Shown one piece after another: positions 1 to 5,990 of a stretch of DNA of 10,447 bases. Position numbers and translations under genes: made by a program. Positions within the stretch are counted from its first letter, which is position 1, and the number at the start of each line of letters is the position of its first letter. Origin of the DNA: Paracoccaceae bacterium (GTDB taxonomy: Bacteria; Pseudomonadota; Alphaproteobacteria; Rhodobacterales; Rhodobacteraceae); the NCBI GenBank assembly GCA_027069385.1, contig JALXER010000375.1, forward strand, positions 1-10,447. Direction: 5' to 3'. Below the pieces are notes generated by a model. It was not told the DNA's origin. It saw nothing but the letters and a program-made list of their open reading frames with translations, and did not search any database.

Positions 1-1
1 G

Positions 2-427
2 CGTTTTGTCGCGCCGCTGGTCATGCTGGAACAGGCCGGAGGTATCGCCCCCGACTGGCCGCGCCGGTTGCTGGCGCTGGGCGTCGAGCGGGCGCAAAAA
101 CATTTGCGCCTGTCGCGTGCCGAGGCGCGGCGGCTGGACGATACCCGCAAGGCCATAGCCCTGAACGCCCCCGCCGAGGCCGCCTATACTTATGGCGCAG
201 ACATCGCCCGCGACGCGGCGCTGGTGCTGGCCGCAAGCCTTGGCACCCCGCTGCCCGATGATCTGGAGGCCCGCATTTCCCTTGGGGCCAGCGCGGTCTT
301 TCCGGTAAGCGCCGCCGACCTGCTGGGAAAAATCCCGCCCGGTCCGGCGCTGGGCCACGCGCTGAACCAGCTTAGAACCCGATGGATAAAAAGCGGATTC
401 ACGCTGGACAAGGATGCGCTTCTCTGA
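2..427 (+). CDS. CCA tRNA nucleotidyltransferase, C-terminal part (5' end outside the window)
   Basis: This is the end of a longer gene: the frame is open to the left edge (first codons read RFVAPLVMLEQ) and stops with TGA at 425-427. What remains is about 141 residues, mostly helical and rich in Ala, Leu and Arg. It includes HLRLSRAEARRLDD and a closing segment LRTRWIKSGFTLDKDALL. That pattern matches my memory of the C-terminal RNA-binding region of alphaproteobacterial CCA-adding enzymes/poly(A) polymerase family proteins, which add or repair the 3' CCA of tRNAs in the cytoplasm. The catalytic nucleotidyltransferase head (GxGxxRD...DxD) lies outside the window, so the identification rests on the tail alone. 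It is the first of two plus-strand genes; the next one starts 21-33 bases downstream and may be cotranscribed. Another protein with a similar helical tail cannot be excluded. Confidence 0.7.
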   Translation, partial: RFVAPLVMLEQAGGIAPDWPRRLLALGVERAQKHLRLSRAEARRLDDTRKAIALNAPAEAAYTYGADIARDAALVLAASLGTPLPDDLEARISLGASAVFPVSAADLLGKIPPGPALGHALNQLRTRWIKSGFTLDKDALL

Positions 428-430
428 AAG

Positions 431-447
431 GGTAAGCCAACCTTACC
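431..447 (+). promoter_or_regulatory. Short inverted repeat between the tRNA nucleotidyltransferase and LysE genes
   Basis: GGTAAG (431-436) and CTTACC (442-447) are perfect reverse complements around a 5-base loop CCAAC. The repeat starts 3 bases after the upstream stop codon and ends 2 bases before the first possible ATG (449) of the exporter gene. No T-run follows, so it is not an ordinary intrinsic terminator. It could be a weak RNA hairpin or a small operator. Function unknown. Confidence 0.45.
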
Positions 448-460
448 TATGAGACAGATC

Positions 461-1063
461 ATGCCTTTTGATACCCACCTGTTGCTGATCGGAATCCTGC
501 TGGCGATGCAGTGGACTCCGGGGCCGAACAACGCCTTGCTGGCTGCCTCGGGCGCGCAATTCGGCTGGCGGCCCACCTTGCCGCACCTGCTTGGCGTGGC
601 GCTCGGGTTTTCGCTGATGCTGTTCATCATCGCGCTGGGACTGGCGCAGGTGTTCAAACAGTCGGTTATGCTGCGCGAGGGGTTGCGCTGGCTGGGGGCC
701 GGGTTGATGGTCTATTTTTCCTATCTGATCGCTACCGCGCCGCCACCGGGGCAAGGCAACGGCCGCCGCCGCCCGTTTCGCCTGTACGAGGCCATGGCCT
801 TTCAGTGGATCAACCCCAAAGCGTGGGTCATGGCGATCAGTCTGGTGTCGCAATTCACCACCGGCATCGCCCCCTTGCGGGAATCCGGCCTGATCGCAAT
901 TACCGCCGCCCTGTGCGGGCTGACTTCGGCGGCAGGCTGGGCCGGTTTTGGCGTGATCATGCAGCGCTGGCTGCACACACCGCTGCGCCACCGCGCCTTT
1001 AACGTGACCATGGGGTTGATCATATTATCGGGCGCGGTGGCGCTGGTTTTCTCGCGGTTCTAA
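461..1063 (+). CDS. LysE/RhtB-family amino-acid or metabolite exporter
   Basis: A 200-residue, strongly hydrophobic inner-membrane protein with the usual length and layout of the LysE/RhtB family (about six membrane segments). The family hallmark is seen early, WTPGPNNALLAASGAQFGW, followed by LPHLLGVALGF. A second conserved stretch, FQWINPKAWVMAIS, is typical of the EamB/YfiK-like branch. Such proteins export amino acids or related small molecules using the proton gradient; the substrate cannot be told from sequence. Two starts are possible. ATG 449 (MRQIMPFD) sits almost against an inverted repeat, and its only purine-rich stretch (AAAGGG) is about 16 bases away. ATG 461 (MPFDTHLL) has a weak GAGACAG before it and gives the usual spacing to TPGP, so I prefer 461. 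The stop is 3 bases from the convergent downstream gene, leaving no room for a separate terminator. Confidence 0.9.
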   Translation: MPFDTHLLLIGILLAMQWTPGPNNALLAASGAQFGWRPTLPHLLGVALGFSLMLFIIALGLAQVFKQSVMLREGLRWLGAGLMVYFSYLIATAPPPGQGNGRRRPFRLYEAMAFQWINPKAWVMAISLVSQFTTGIAPLRESGLIAITAALCGLTSAAGWAGFGVIMQRWLHTPLRHRAFNVTMGLIILSGAVALVFSRF

Positions 1064-1066
1064 CCG

Positions 1067-2506
1067 TTAGTCTGCATTCAGCAACAGGCTGGCAATCATC
1101 CCCGAGGTCAGAAAGCCGGTCACCTGCATGTTGTGGTCGCGCTGGTAAAAACGGATCCCCTCACGGGTCCGGGCATCCAGCACCCCATCACGCGGGCCGG
1201 TGGTATAGCCAAGGCTGGCAAGCCGCATCTCTACCAGAATGCGCGCACCGTTATTCAGGTTCAGCCTTGCTTCGACCAGCCGCGCGGGGGCGTCGCTGTC
1301 ATGCATGCCGCTGTCATCGACAATCCCGCCCAGCTGGCGCATGATTTCGCGCGCCGTATCGCTGTGCGCCCCGTTGGGGAAGCGGCGCAGATAGCGCTGA
1401 TAGCTGTCAAAGGTATGTTCGCGCACCGCGCGGTTCCATTCGTTTTGCTCGGAACCCCCTTCAAGGGCCGCAAGTTCACGCCGCGCCCGATCGGCAAACA
1501 GCCCGTTGGGATAGCGTTCAAGATAGTCCTGCAAACCGCGCCGCGTGCCGCGTGCCCCGGTCTGTGCCCAGTATGCGCGGTCCCGCTGCTCGAAACTGGC
1601 GCGGTTTTCGCGGGCGCGGCGATCAAGCAGGTTGATCTGTCCGGCATTCAGATAGCCGGTCGCCCGACGCCCCTCGTCCGCTTGCCAGTCGCGGATGGCC
1701 TGACGGGTTCGCGCGCCGAACACCCCGTCAACCCCGCCGGTGCCAAAGCCCAGCGTGTTCAGGTTCGACTGGATATCGCGACGCTGCGCACGGCTAAGGC
1801 CCAGCGCGTTTTCACGGGCAATATCGGCCTGATAGGGGTTCTCGCTTAGGCTCAGGTTGCGCGGAATGGTTCCGACACTTACCAGGCTTTGCCGGTTCTG
1901 GCGCAAGGCGTCACTAACCGTTTCGCCCGGCGACAAGAAATCGTCCAGCACCGCGCGCGTGACGTTATTATGGTTGCCGCTAATCAGCACCACGCCCCGC
2001 GGAACCGAGCCGGCAGCCACCCCGCCCGACACGCCCGGGATCTCGCGGAAACTGCGGTTGGTGGTGCCGATAAACACCACGGAATTCGCGCTGTTCTGCG
2101 CGGCGAACTGCATCAGAAAATCCAGCGAGACCCCCTGAAACGCCACATCGACCAGCGAGGCCGGACTGGCATCAACCGGCAATATCCACGTCTGGTTTCC
2201 GGCGTGGACCACCTGCCCGCTGATATGCATCACCACCTTGTCGGCACCGGTCAGGCGCTCGGCAAAGACCCGCAGGCGGTTCTGGAACTGTTCACGGTTT
2301 TTGTCACGCCCGCCAACGATTTCATAGCCCTGCGCCCGATAGGCCGCAATCAGCGCGTCATGATTGGCCAGCGCGCCTTGTGGATGGGCGATGCTTTCAT
2401 AGTTTTCAAAGCTGAGCACCAGCGCCAGATTTTCGGCCTGTGCGGAAAATGCGGTTGTCCAGATCGCGACAATCACAACGGAAAAAATTCGGGTTAGCGT
2501 TTTCAT
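1067..2506 (-). CDS. Secreted caspase-like (C14 fold) pseudoenzyme with two peptidoglycan-binding domains
   Basis: The 479-residue protein begins with a signal peptide (MKTLTRIF then a hydrophobic stretch ending AFSAQA, cleavage near residue 24). Residues about 25-215 follow the caspase/metacaspase p20 pattern: LALVLSFENY at the first strand, then VVMHISGQVVHAGNQTWILPVDA where active members have SGHG, then SVVFIGTTNRS where active members have a DACR-like strand. The expected His is Gln98 and the Cys position is Thr148/Thr149, so both catalytic residues are lacking. A PG_binding_1 domain follows (about 239-294, with DGVFGARTRQAIRDWQ). Next are two repeats of about 36 residues (YLERYPNGLFADRARREL and YLRRFPNGAHSDTAREIM), and a second PG_binding_1 domain at the C-terminus (DGVLDARTREGIRFYQ). 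It probably binds cell wall in the periplasm as a non-proteolytic protein. The start at 2506 is chosen because AGGAGG lies 5 bases before it; an ATG 7 codons upstream precedes that site. Confidence 0.8.
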   Translation of the reverse strand: MKTLTRIFSVVIVAIWTTAFSAQAENLALVLSFENYESIAHPQGALANHDALIAAYRAQGYEIVGGRDKNREQFQNRLRVFAERLTGADKVVMHISGQVVHAGNQTWILPVDASPASLVDVAFQGVSLDFLMQFAAQNSANSVVFIGTTNRSFREIPGVSGGVAAGSVPRGVVLISGNHNNVTRAVLDDFLSPGETVSDALRQNRQSLVSVGTIPRNLSLSENPYQADIARENALGLSRAQRRDIQSNLNTLGFGTGGVDGVFGARTRQAIRDWQADEGRRATGYLNAGQINLLDRRARENRASFEQRDRAYWAQTGARGTRRGLQDYLERYPNGLFADRARRELAALEGGSEQNEWNRAVREHTFDSYQRYLRRFPNGAHSDTAREIMRQLGGIVDDSGMHDSDAPARLVEARLNLNNGARILVEMRLASLGYTTGPRDGVLDARTREGIRFYQRDHNMQVTGFLTSGMIASLLLNAD

Positions 2507-2511
2507 AACAG

Positions 2512-2517
2512 CCTCCT
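2512..2517 (-). promoter_or_regulatory. Ribosome binding site of the caspase-like gene
   Basis: On the minus strand this reads AGGAGG, followed by CTGTT and the ATG at 2506. It is a perfect Shine-Dalgarno core and rules in favour of that start over the in-frame ATG at 2527, which would place the site inside the coding region. Confidence 0.8.
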
Positions 2518-2531
2518 GTGGTTTCATCTTG

Positions 2532-2576
2532 ACCCTAGCGGAGCGAATGAAAACGTCACATCACAGAATTGTCACA
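2532..2576 (-). promoter_or_regulatory. Possible promoter/operator with TGTGA repeats upstream of the caspase-like gene
   Basis: The 79 bases between the PaaK-like gene and the caspase-like start hold three same-direction copies of TGTGA on the minus strand, beginning at 2576, 2565 and 2560. Two of these are TGTGAC, and the first two copies are 11 bases apart, about one helical turn. GTGACG (2559-2554) followed after 16 bases by TAGGGT (2537-2532) could be a poor -35/-10 pair. No clear intrinsic terminator for the operon ending at 2586 is visible here. This is a weak call from spacing and repetition only. Confidence 0.22.
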
Positions 2577-2585
2577 GCCGTGAAA

Positions 2586-3731
2586 CTAGTCATAATTCCG
2601 CCGATCTTCGATCACGATACCGTCTTTAGGGAGAGTGCCCAAGGGGCAAATCTCTACTTTACCGCGTAATTTGAGGGCATTTTGGACCGTTTGGGCAATT
2701 TTTCCGGCGTCTGCCGCAGCGGATTCGACCCGCACCAGCATGGTGTCGGACTCGGCCTCGCGGTCGGCGATGATTCTTGCTTTGGCAATTTCGGGGTGGG
2801 CATCGACCAGCGCGGCGACCTGTTCGGGGCGCACAAACATGCCCTTGATCTTGGTGGTCTGGTCGGCGCGCCCCATCCAGCCCTTGATGCGCATATTGGT
2901 GCGGCCGCACGGGCTGGTGCCGGGCAGAATGGCCGACAGATCACCCGTGGCAAAGCGCACCAGCGGGTAATCGGGGTTCAGGTTGGTGACGATCACCTCG
3001 CCCACCTCGCCCGCGGGCACGGGGGTGCCGGTGCCCGGCGTGACGATCTCGACGATCACGCCTTCATCGACAATCATGCCCTCCATCGCCGCCGATTCAT
3101 ACGCGATGTTGCCAAGGTCGGCGGTAGCATAGCATTGCAGGCAGGCGATACCGCGATCGGCATACTCGGCCCGCAAGCTCGGGAACAGCGCCCCGCCGCC
3201 CACCGCGGCGCGGGTAAATTGCAGGTGATGGCCGGTTTCATCGGCCTTGTCGAGGATAATTTTCAGATAATCGGGCGTGCCGGCATAGGCGGTGCAGCCC
3301 AGATGCGCCGCCGCCTGTACCTGCAATTCGGTCTGGCCGGTGCCGGCGGGCAGCACCTTGGCCCCGACGGTTTGGGCTGCGCTCTCAAACATCATACCGG
3401 CGGGGGTCAGGTGATAGGCAAAGCAATTCTGCACGATATCCGCCGCGCCAACCCCGACCGCATGCAAGAACCGCCCCAAGCGCCACCAGTCCCCCTGCAT
3501 CCGGCCCGGTTCATAGATCGGACCGGGCGACTGGAAATAATGGGTCACCCGCGCGGCACTGATCCCGCCCAATGGCGGCTCGGCCTTTTGGCGCGCAACC
3601 AGATCGGATTTGCGCAGCACCGGCAGGCCCGCCAGTTCATCCTGCCCCGTAATAGCCCGCAATTGCGCCTGTTGCGCTGCGGCGCGTTCATCGGCTGAAC
3701 GGGTTTCCAGCGTATCGAAATAGTCGGTCAT
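2586..3731 (-). CDS. Divergent PaaK-like (phenylacetate-CoA ligase family) AMP-binding protein
   Basis: A 381-residue ANL-superfamily protein in the PaaK branch, expected to form acyl-adenylates and CoA thioesters in the cytoplasm. Recognisable parts are LPVLRKSDLVARQKA (about 36-50), CYATADLGNIAYES in the A5 position, YPLVRFATGDL (A7) with its ribose-contacting Asp, and GWMGRADQTTKIKGMFVRPEQV (A8 hinge). Two key sites deviate. Where PaaK has a Ser/Gly/Thr-rich phosphate loop there is FQSPGPIYEPG (66-76). At the A10 position the C-terminus reads LPKDGIVIEDRR, with Ile372 where a GK lysine is expected; Lys369 is three residues away. The protein is about 50 residues shorter than typical PaaK, partly because the N-terminal helical region is very short. 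Its start has AGGGG 7 bases upstream and lies 18 bases after livF, so it is the last gene of the transport operon. It may be a real ligase of an atypical subgroup or have lost adenylation. Substrate unknown. Confidence 0.82.
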   Translation of the reverse strand: MTDYFDTLETRSADERAAAQQAQLRAITGQDELAGLPVLRKSDLVARQKAEPPLGGISAARVTHYFQSPGPIYEPGRMQGDWWRLGRFLHAVGVGAADIVQNCFAYHLTPAGMMFESAAQTVGAKVLPAGTGQTELQVQAAAHLGCTAYAGTPDYLKIILDKADETGHHLQFTRAAVGGGALFPSLRAEYADRGIACLQCYATADLGNIAYESAAMEGMIVDEGVIVEIVTPGTGTPVPAGEVGEVIVTNLNPDYPLVRFATGDLSAILPGTSPCGRTNMRIKGWMGRADQTTKIKGMFVRPEQVAALVDAHPEIAKARIIADREAESDTMLVRVESAAADAGKIAQTVQNALKLRGKVEICPLGTLPKDGIVIEDRRNYD

Positions 3732-3749
3732 GTCATTGCCCCTATAAAA

Positions 3750-4574
3750 TCAGGCCAGCCAGCGTTTGCGCCGCCGGTAAGAGCGCACATCGCGAAACGA
3801 CTTGCGCCCTTCTTCGGAAACCCCGAGATAGAACTCTTTCACGTCGGGGTTTTCGCGCAGATCATCGGCGCGCCCGTCCATCACCACACGACCCGATTCC
3901 AGAATATAGCCGTAATCCGCATAGCGCAGCGCCACGTTGGTATTCTGCTCGGCCACCAGAAACGACACGCCCTCGCGCTGGTTCAGGTCTTTGACGATGG
4001 TAAAGATTTCCTCGACCAGTTGCGGTGCCAGCCCCATAGACGGTTCGTCGAGCAGCACGGTTTCGGGGTTGCTCATCAAGGCGCGGCCAATGGCAACCAT
4101 CTGTTGCTCGCCGCCCGAGGTATAGCCCGCCTGGCTTTTGCGCCGCTCGCGCAGGCGCGGGAAGTATTCATAGACCAGATCCATGCTTTTGCGGATCGCC
4201 GCGCCACCATCCCGACGGGTATAGGCGCCGGTCATCAGGTTTTCCTCGACGGTCAGGTGTTCGAAAACATGGCGGCCTTCCATCACCTGAATAACGCCGG
4301 TCTTGACCAGCGTCGCCGGATCCAGTTCGGCAATCGGGTTGCCGCGATAGGTGATGGTCCCTTTGGTTACCTCGCCGCGCTCGGCACGCAGCAGATTGGA
4401 AATCGCCTTTAGCGTGGTGGTTTTGCCCGCACCGTTGCCGCCCAGCAAGGCGGTGATTCCGCCCTTGGGCACCGACAGGCTGACCCCTTTCAGCACCAGA
4501 ATAACGTGATTATAGATCACCTCTATGTTGGTGACTTCCAGCAGGGTTTCGCGGGTTTGAACATCGTCCAGCAT
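3750..4574 (-). CDS. livF: HAAT-type ABC importer ATPase, LivF-like
   Basis: A 274-residue ATP-binding subunit of a branched-chain-amino-acid-type ABC importer, acting at the cytoplasmic face of the membrane with the LivG-like ATPase. Walker A is GGNGAGKT (residues 45-52), the signature is TSGGEQQ (152-158) and Walker B is VLLLDEP-like (TVLLDEPSMG, 172-181). The segment VIQVMEGRHVFEHLTVEENL is typical of LivF (usual form PEGRxxFxxLTVxENL). The switch region reads VAEQNTNVAL, with Gln in place of His, as is normal in this subfamily. The C-terminus carries a basic tail (SFRDVRSYRRRKRWLA) beyond the usual end. Start 4574 is preferred over an in-frame ATG at 4610, because AAGGAA lies 6 bases before it and the upstream ATG falls inside a stem-loop. 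The symbol marks family position; the substrate need not be an amino acid. Confidence 0.92.
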   Translation of the reverse strand: MLDDVQTRETLLEVTNIEVIYNHVILVLKGVSLSVPKGGITALLGGNGAGKTTTLKAISNLLRAERGEVTKGTITYRGNPIAELDPATLVKTGVIQVMEGRHVFEHLTVEENLMTGAYTRRDGGAAIRKSMDLVYEYFPRLRERRKSQAGYTSGGEQQMVAIGRALMSNPETVLLDEPSMGLAPQLVEEIFTIVKDLNQREGVSFLVAEQNTNVALRYADYGYILESGRVVMDGRADDLRENPDVKEFYLGVSEEGRKSFRDVRSYRRRKRWLA

Positions 4575-4580
4575 GGGCGC

Positions 4581-4586
4581 TTCCTT
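4581..4586 (-). promoter_or_regulatory. Ribosome binding site of livF
   Basis: AAGGAA on the minus strand, 6 bases before ATG 4574. It supports the shorter start, since the in-frame ATG at 4610 lies within the stem-loop at 4597-4624 and has no comparable site. Confidence 0.65.
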
Positions 4587-4596
4587 GAGAATGGGG

Positions 4597-4624
4597 TTCC
4601 CCCCGACCAAAAGGCCGGAGGGAA
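4597..4624 (-). promoter_or_regulatory. Strong intergenic stem-loop between the binding-protein gene and livF
   Basis: Read as minus-strand RNA, positions 4624-4613 (UUCCCUCCGGCC) pair fully with 4608-4597 (GGUCGGGGGGAA) around a UUUU loop. This gives a 12-base-pair stem in which only two pairs are G-U wobbles. Both wobbles are A-C mismatches on the other strand, so the structure is better in the direction of operon transcription. It starts 7 bases after the stop codon of the binding-protein gene and has no following U-run. That argues for a 3'-end stabiliser or partial attenuator that keeps binding-protein mRNA in excess, rather than a full terminator. Confidence 0.7.
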
Positions 4625-4631
4625 GAAGAGG

Positions 4632-5921
4632 TTAGTTACAACGACCCGGCTCGATGCCGTTTTCAGCCGCATAGGCAGCCGAATCTTCGTCGATCAGTGG
4701 CTGGATCACGCTCATGTCGGTTTCGGCGAAATCCGAAACCAGTTCCCATTTCTGGTCACCCGCGTTCCACTGCTGAACCGCCACAAGGCCGGGGCCACCG
4801 TGGTTGGCGCAGGAAACCTCGAAGTTGGGGCCAAAGCCCTCAAATCCGATCGCGGCCATGTTTTCATCATTGATCACCAGGTTTTCCAACCCGTCGCGCA
4901 TCATGGCAGGGGTAATGTCGGCAACGCCGTGCATGGCCTGTGCCACTTTCACCGCTTCGGCAGCCAGCATTGCGCCATACATGCCACGGTTATACAGCAC
5001 CGTACCCACGTTGGAGCCATCGCCCGCAGCAAGACCCGCATCGACAACATATTGTTGTATATCGTCGAATACCGGGAAATCGGTGCCCACATTGTGGAAG
5101 GTCAGCGCCAGATAGCCGTCAGCAGCCATACCGGCAGCAGCCACGTCGTTTTCGGAACCGGACCACCAGATACCGATGAAATGGTCCATCGGGAACCGGA
5201 TATTCGCGGCTTCCTGAATGGCAACCTGATTCATAACGCCCCAGCCATACATGATGACATAATCAGGACGCTCGCGACGGATTTGCAGCCATTGCGATTT
5301 TTGCTCCTGACCGGGATGGTCAACGGGCAGCAGGGTCAGGTTAAAGCCGTGGTTTTCGGCCAGTGCTTCCAGCGTGCGGATCGGTTCCTTGCCATAGGCA
5401 GAGTTGTGATAGACCAGCGCAACGGTTTTACCGCTGATATCGCCGCCTTCCTGCGACAGGATATAGTTGATCGCCGCCGAAGCCCCGTTCCAGTAGTTGG
5501 CCGGAAAGTTGAAGATATGGCTGAAAATGTCGCCATTGGCGGCGGATGTACGCCCGTAACCGGTGGTCAGCAACGGGATATCATCCGCGGTTACTTTCGG
5601 GATCAACTGATAGGTGATACCGGTGGAAAGCGGCATATAAACCAGCGCGCCTTCGCCTTTGGTGGATTCATAGCATTCCACACCTTTTTCGGTCGAATAG
5701 CCGGTTTCGCATTCGATCACCCGGGTCATTTCGCCGCCGATCCCGCCATCGCGTTCGTTCAGCAAGGTGAAATAGTCGGCAAAGCCGTCGGCAACGGGGG
5801 TACCGTTGGCGGCGTAAGGACCGGTGCGATAGCTGAGGCTGGGGAATACCAGCTCGGCCATGACCGGGCTTGCGAGCATCGCGCCCGCGACAGCATAGGC
5901 TGCCAGTTTGGTTAGTTTCAT
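4632..5921 (-). CDS. Periplasmic substrate-binding protein of the HAAT-type ABC importer
   Basis: A 429-residue type I periplasmic binding protein (Peripla_BP_6/LivJ-like family), which captures solute in the periplasm and delivers it to the LivH/LivM-like permease. It opens with a signal peptide, MKLTKLAAYAVAGAMLASPVMA, cleaved before ELVFPSLSYRTGPYA. Family traits include NERDGGIGG (the usual NxxGGIxG), IECETGYSTEKGVECYES, ALVYHNSAYGKEP after the first lobe, and VIMYGWGVMNQVAIQEA. There are four cysteines in the mature part (in VIECETG, GVECYE, EVSCAN and the C-terminal GRCN), enough for two disulfides. Start 5921 is chosen over an in-frame ATG at 5948, since GGGAGG lies 6 bases upstream and the signal peptide begins there. 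The gene lies 69 bases after livM, the largest gap between confidently assigned genes inside the transporter part, and is followed by a stem-loop. The ligand cannot be told; the flanking CoA ligases suggest an organic acid. Confidence 0.9.
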   Translation of the reverse strand: MKLTKLAAYAVAGAMLASPVMAELVFPSLSYRTGPYAANGTPVADGFADYFTLLNERDGGIGGEMTRVIECETGYSTEKGVECYESTKGEGALVYMPLSTGITYQLIPKVTADDIPLLTTGYGRTSAANGDIFSHIFNFPANYWNGASAAINYILSQEGGDISGKTVALVYHNSAYGKEPIRTLEALAENHGFNLTLLPVDHPGQEQKSQWLQIRRERPDYVIMYGWGVMNQVAIQEAANIRFPMDHFIGIWWSGSENDVAAAGMAADGYLALTFHNVGTDFPVFDDIQQYVVDAGLAAGDGSNVGTVLYNRGMYGAMLAAEAVKVAQAMHGVADITPAMMRDGLENLVINDENMAAIGFEGFGPNFEVSCANHGGPGLVAVQQWNAGDQKWELVSDFAETDMSVIQPLIDEDSAAYAAENGIEPGRCN

Positions 5922-5927
5922 GTCTTT

Positions 5928-5933
5928 CCTCCC
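5928..5933 (-). promoter_or_regulatory. Ribosome binding site of the substrate-binding-protein gene
   Basis: GGGAGG on the minus strand, followed by AAAGAC and ATG at 5921. It is a strong site, as expected for an abundant periplasmic protein, and it fixes the start at 5921. Confidence 0.75.
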
Positions 5934-5990
5934 TTTAGGTTTTGACATCTGTTTGTGCCCCGGTTTTCCGGTAGCGTGAAGTGGCCGCCC

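Noticed and set aside
2572..2583. Terminator for the transport operon after the PaaK-like gene
   Set aside because: TCAC-AGCC-GTGA is only a 4-base-pair stem and is not followed by a U-run in the operon direction, so I cannot support a terminator here.
2682..3698. Plus-strand open frame of 338 codons opposite the PaaK-like gene
   Set aside because: It is a shadow of the minus-strand gene, which shows ligase motifs and a ribosome site. The antisense translation is rich in His, Arg and Gly with no recognisable fold.
3750..4574. Gln in place of the switch His in LivF as a loss-of-function change
   Set aside because: LivF-family ATPases usually have EQN at this position; it is a family trait and not a defect.
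4506..5915. Plus-strand open frame of 469 codons opposite the binding-protein gene
   Set aside because: It runs antisense to a clearly conserved, signal-peptide-bearing protein. The His/Gly/Gln/Arg-rich translation is typical of a GC-rich shadow frame and has no domain.
5960..5971. CCGG-TTTT-CCGG hairpin between livM and the binding-protein gene
   Set aside because: The stem is only 4 base pairs and does not extend; it could easily occur by chance in this composition. No clear promoter was found in the same 69-base gap.
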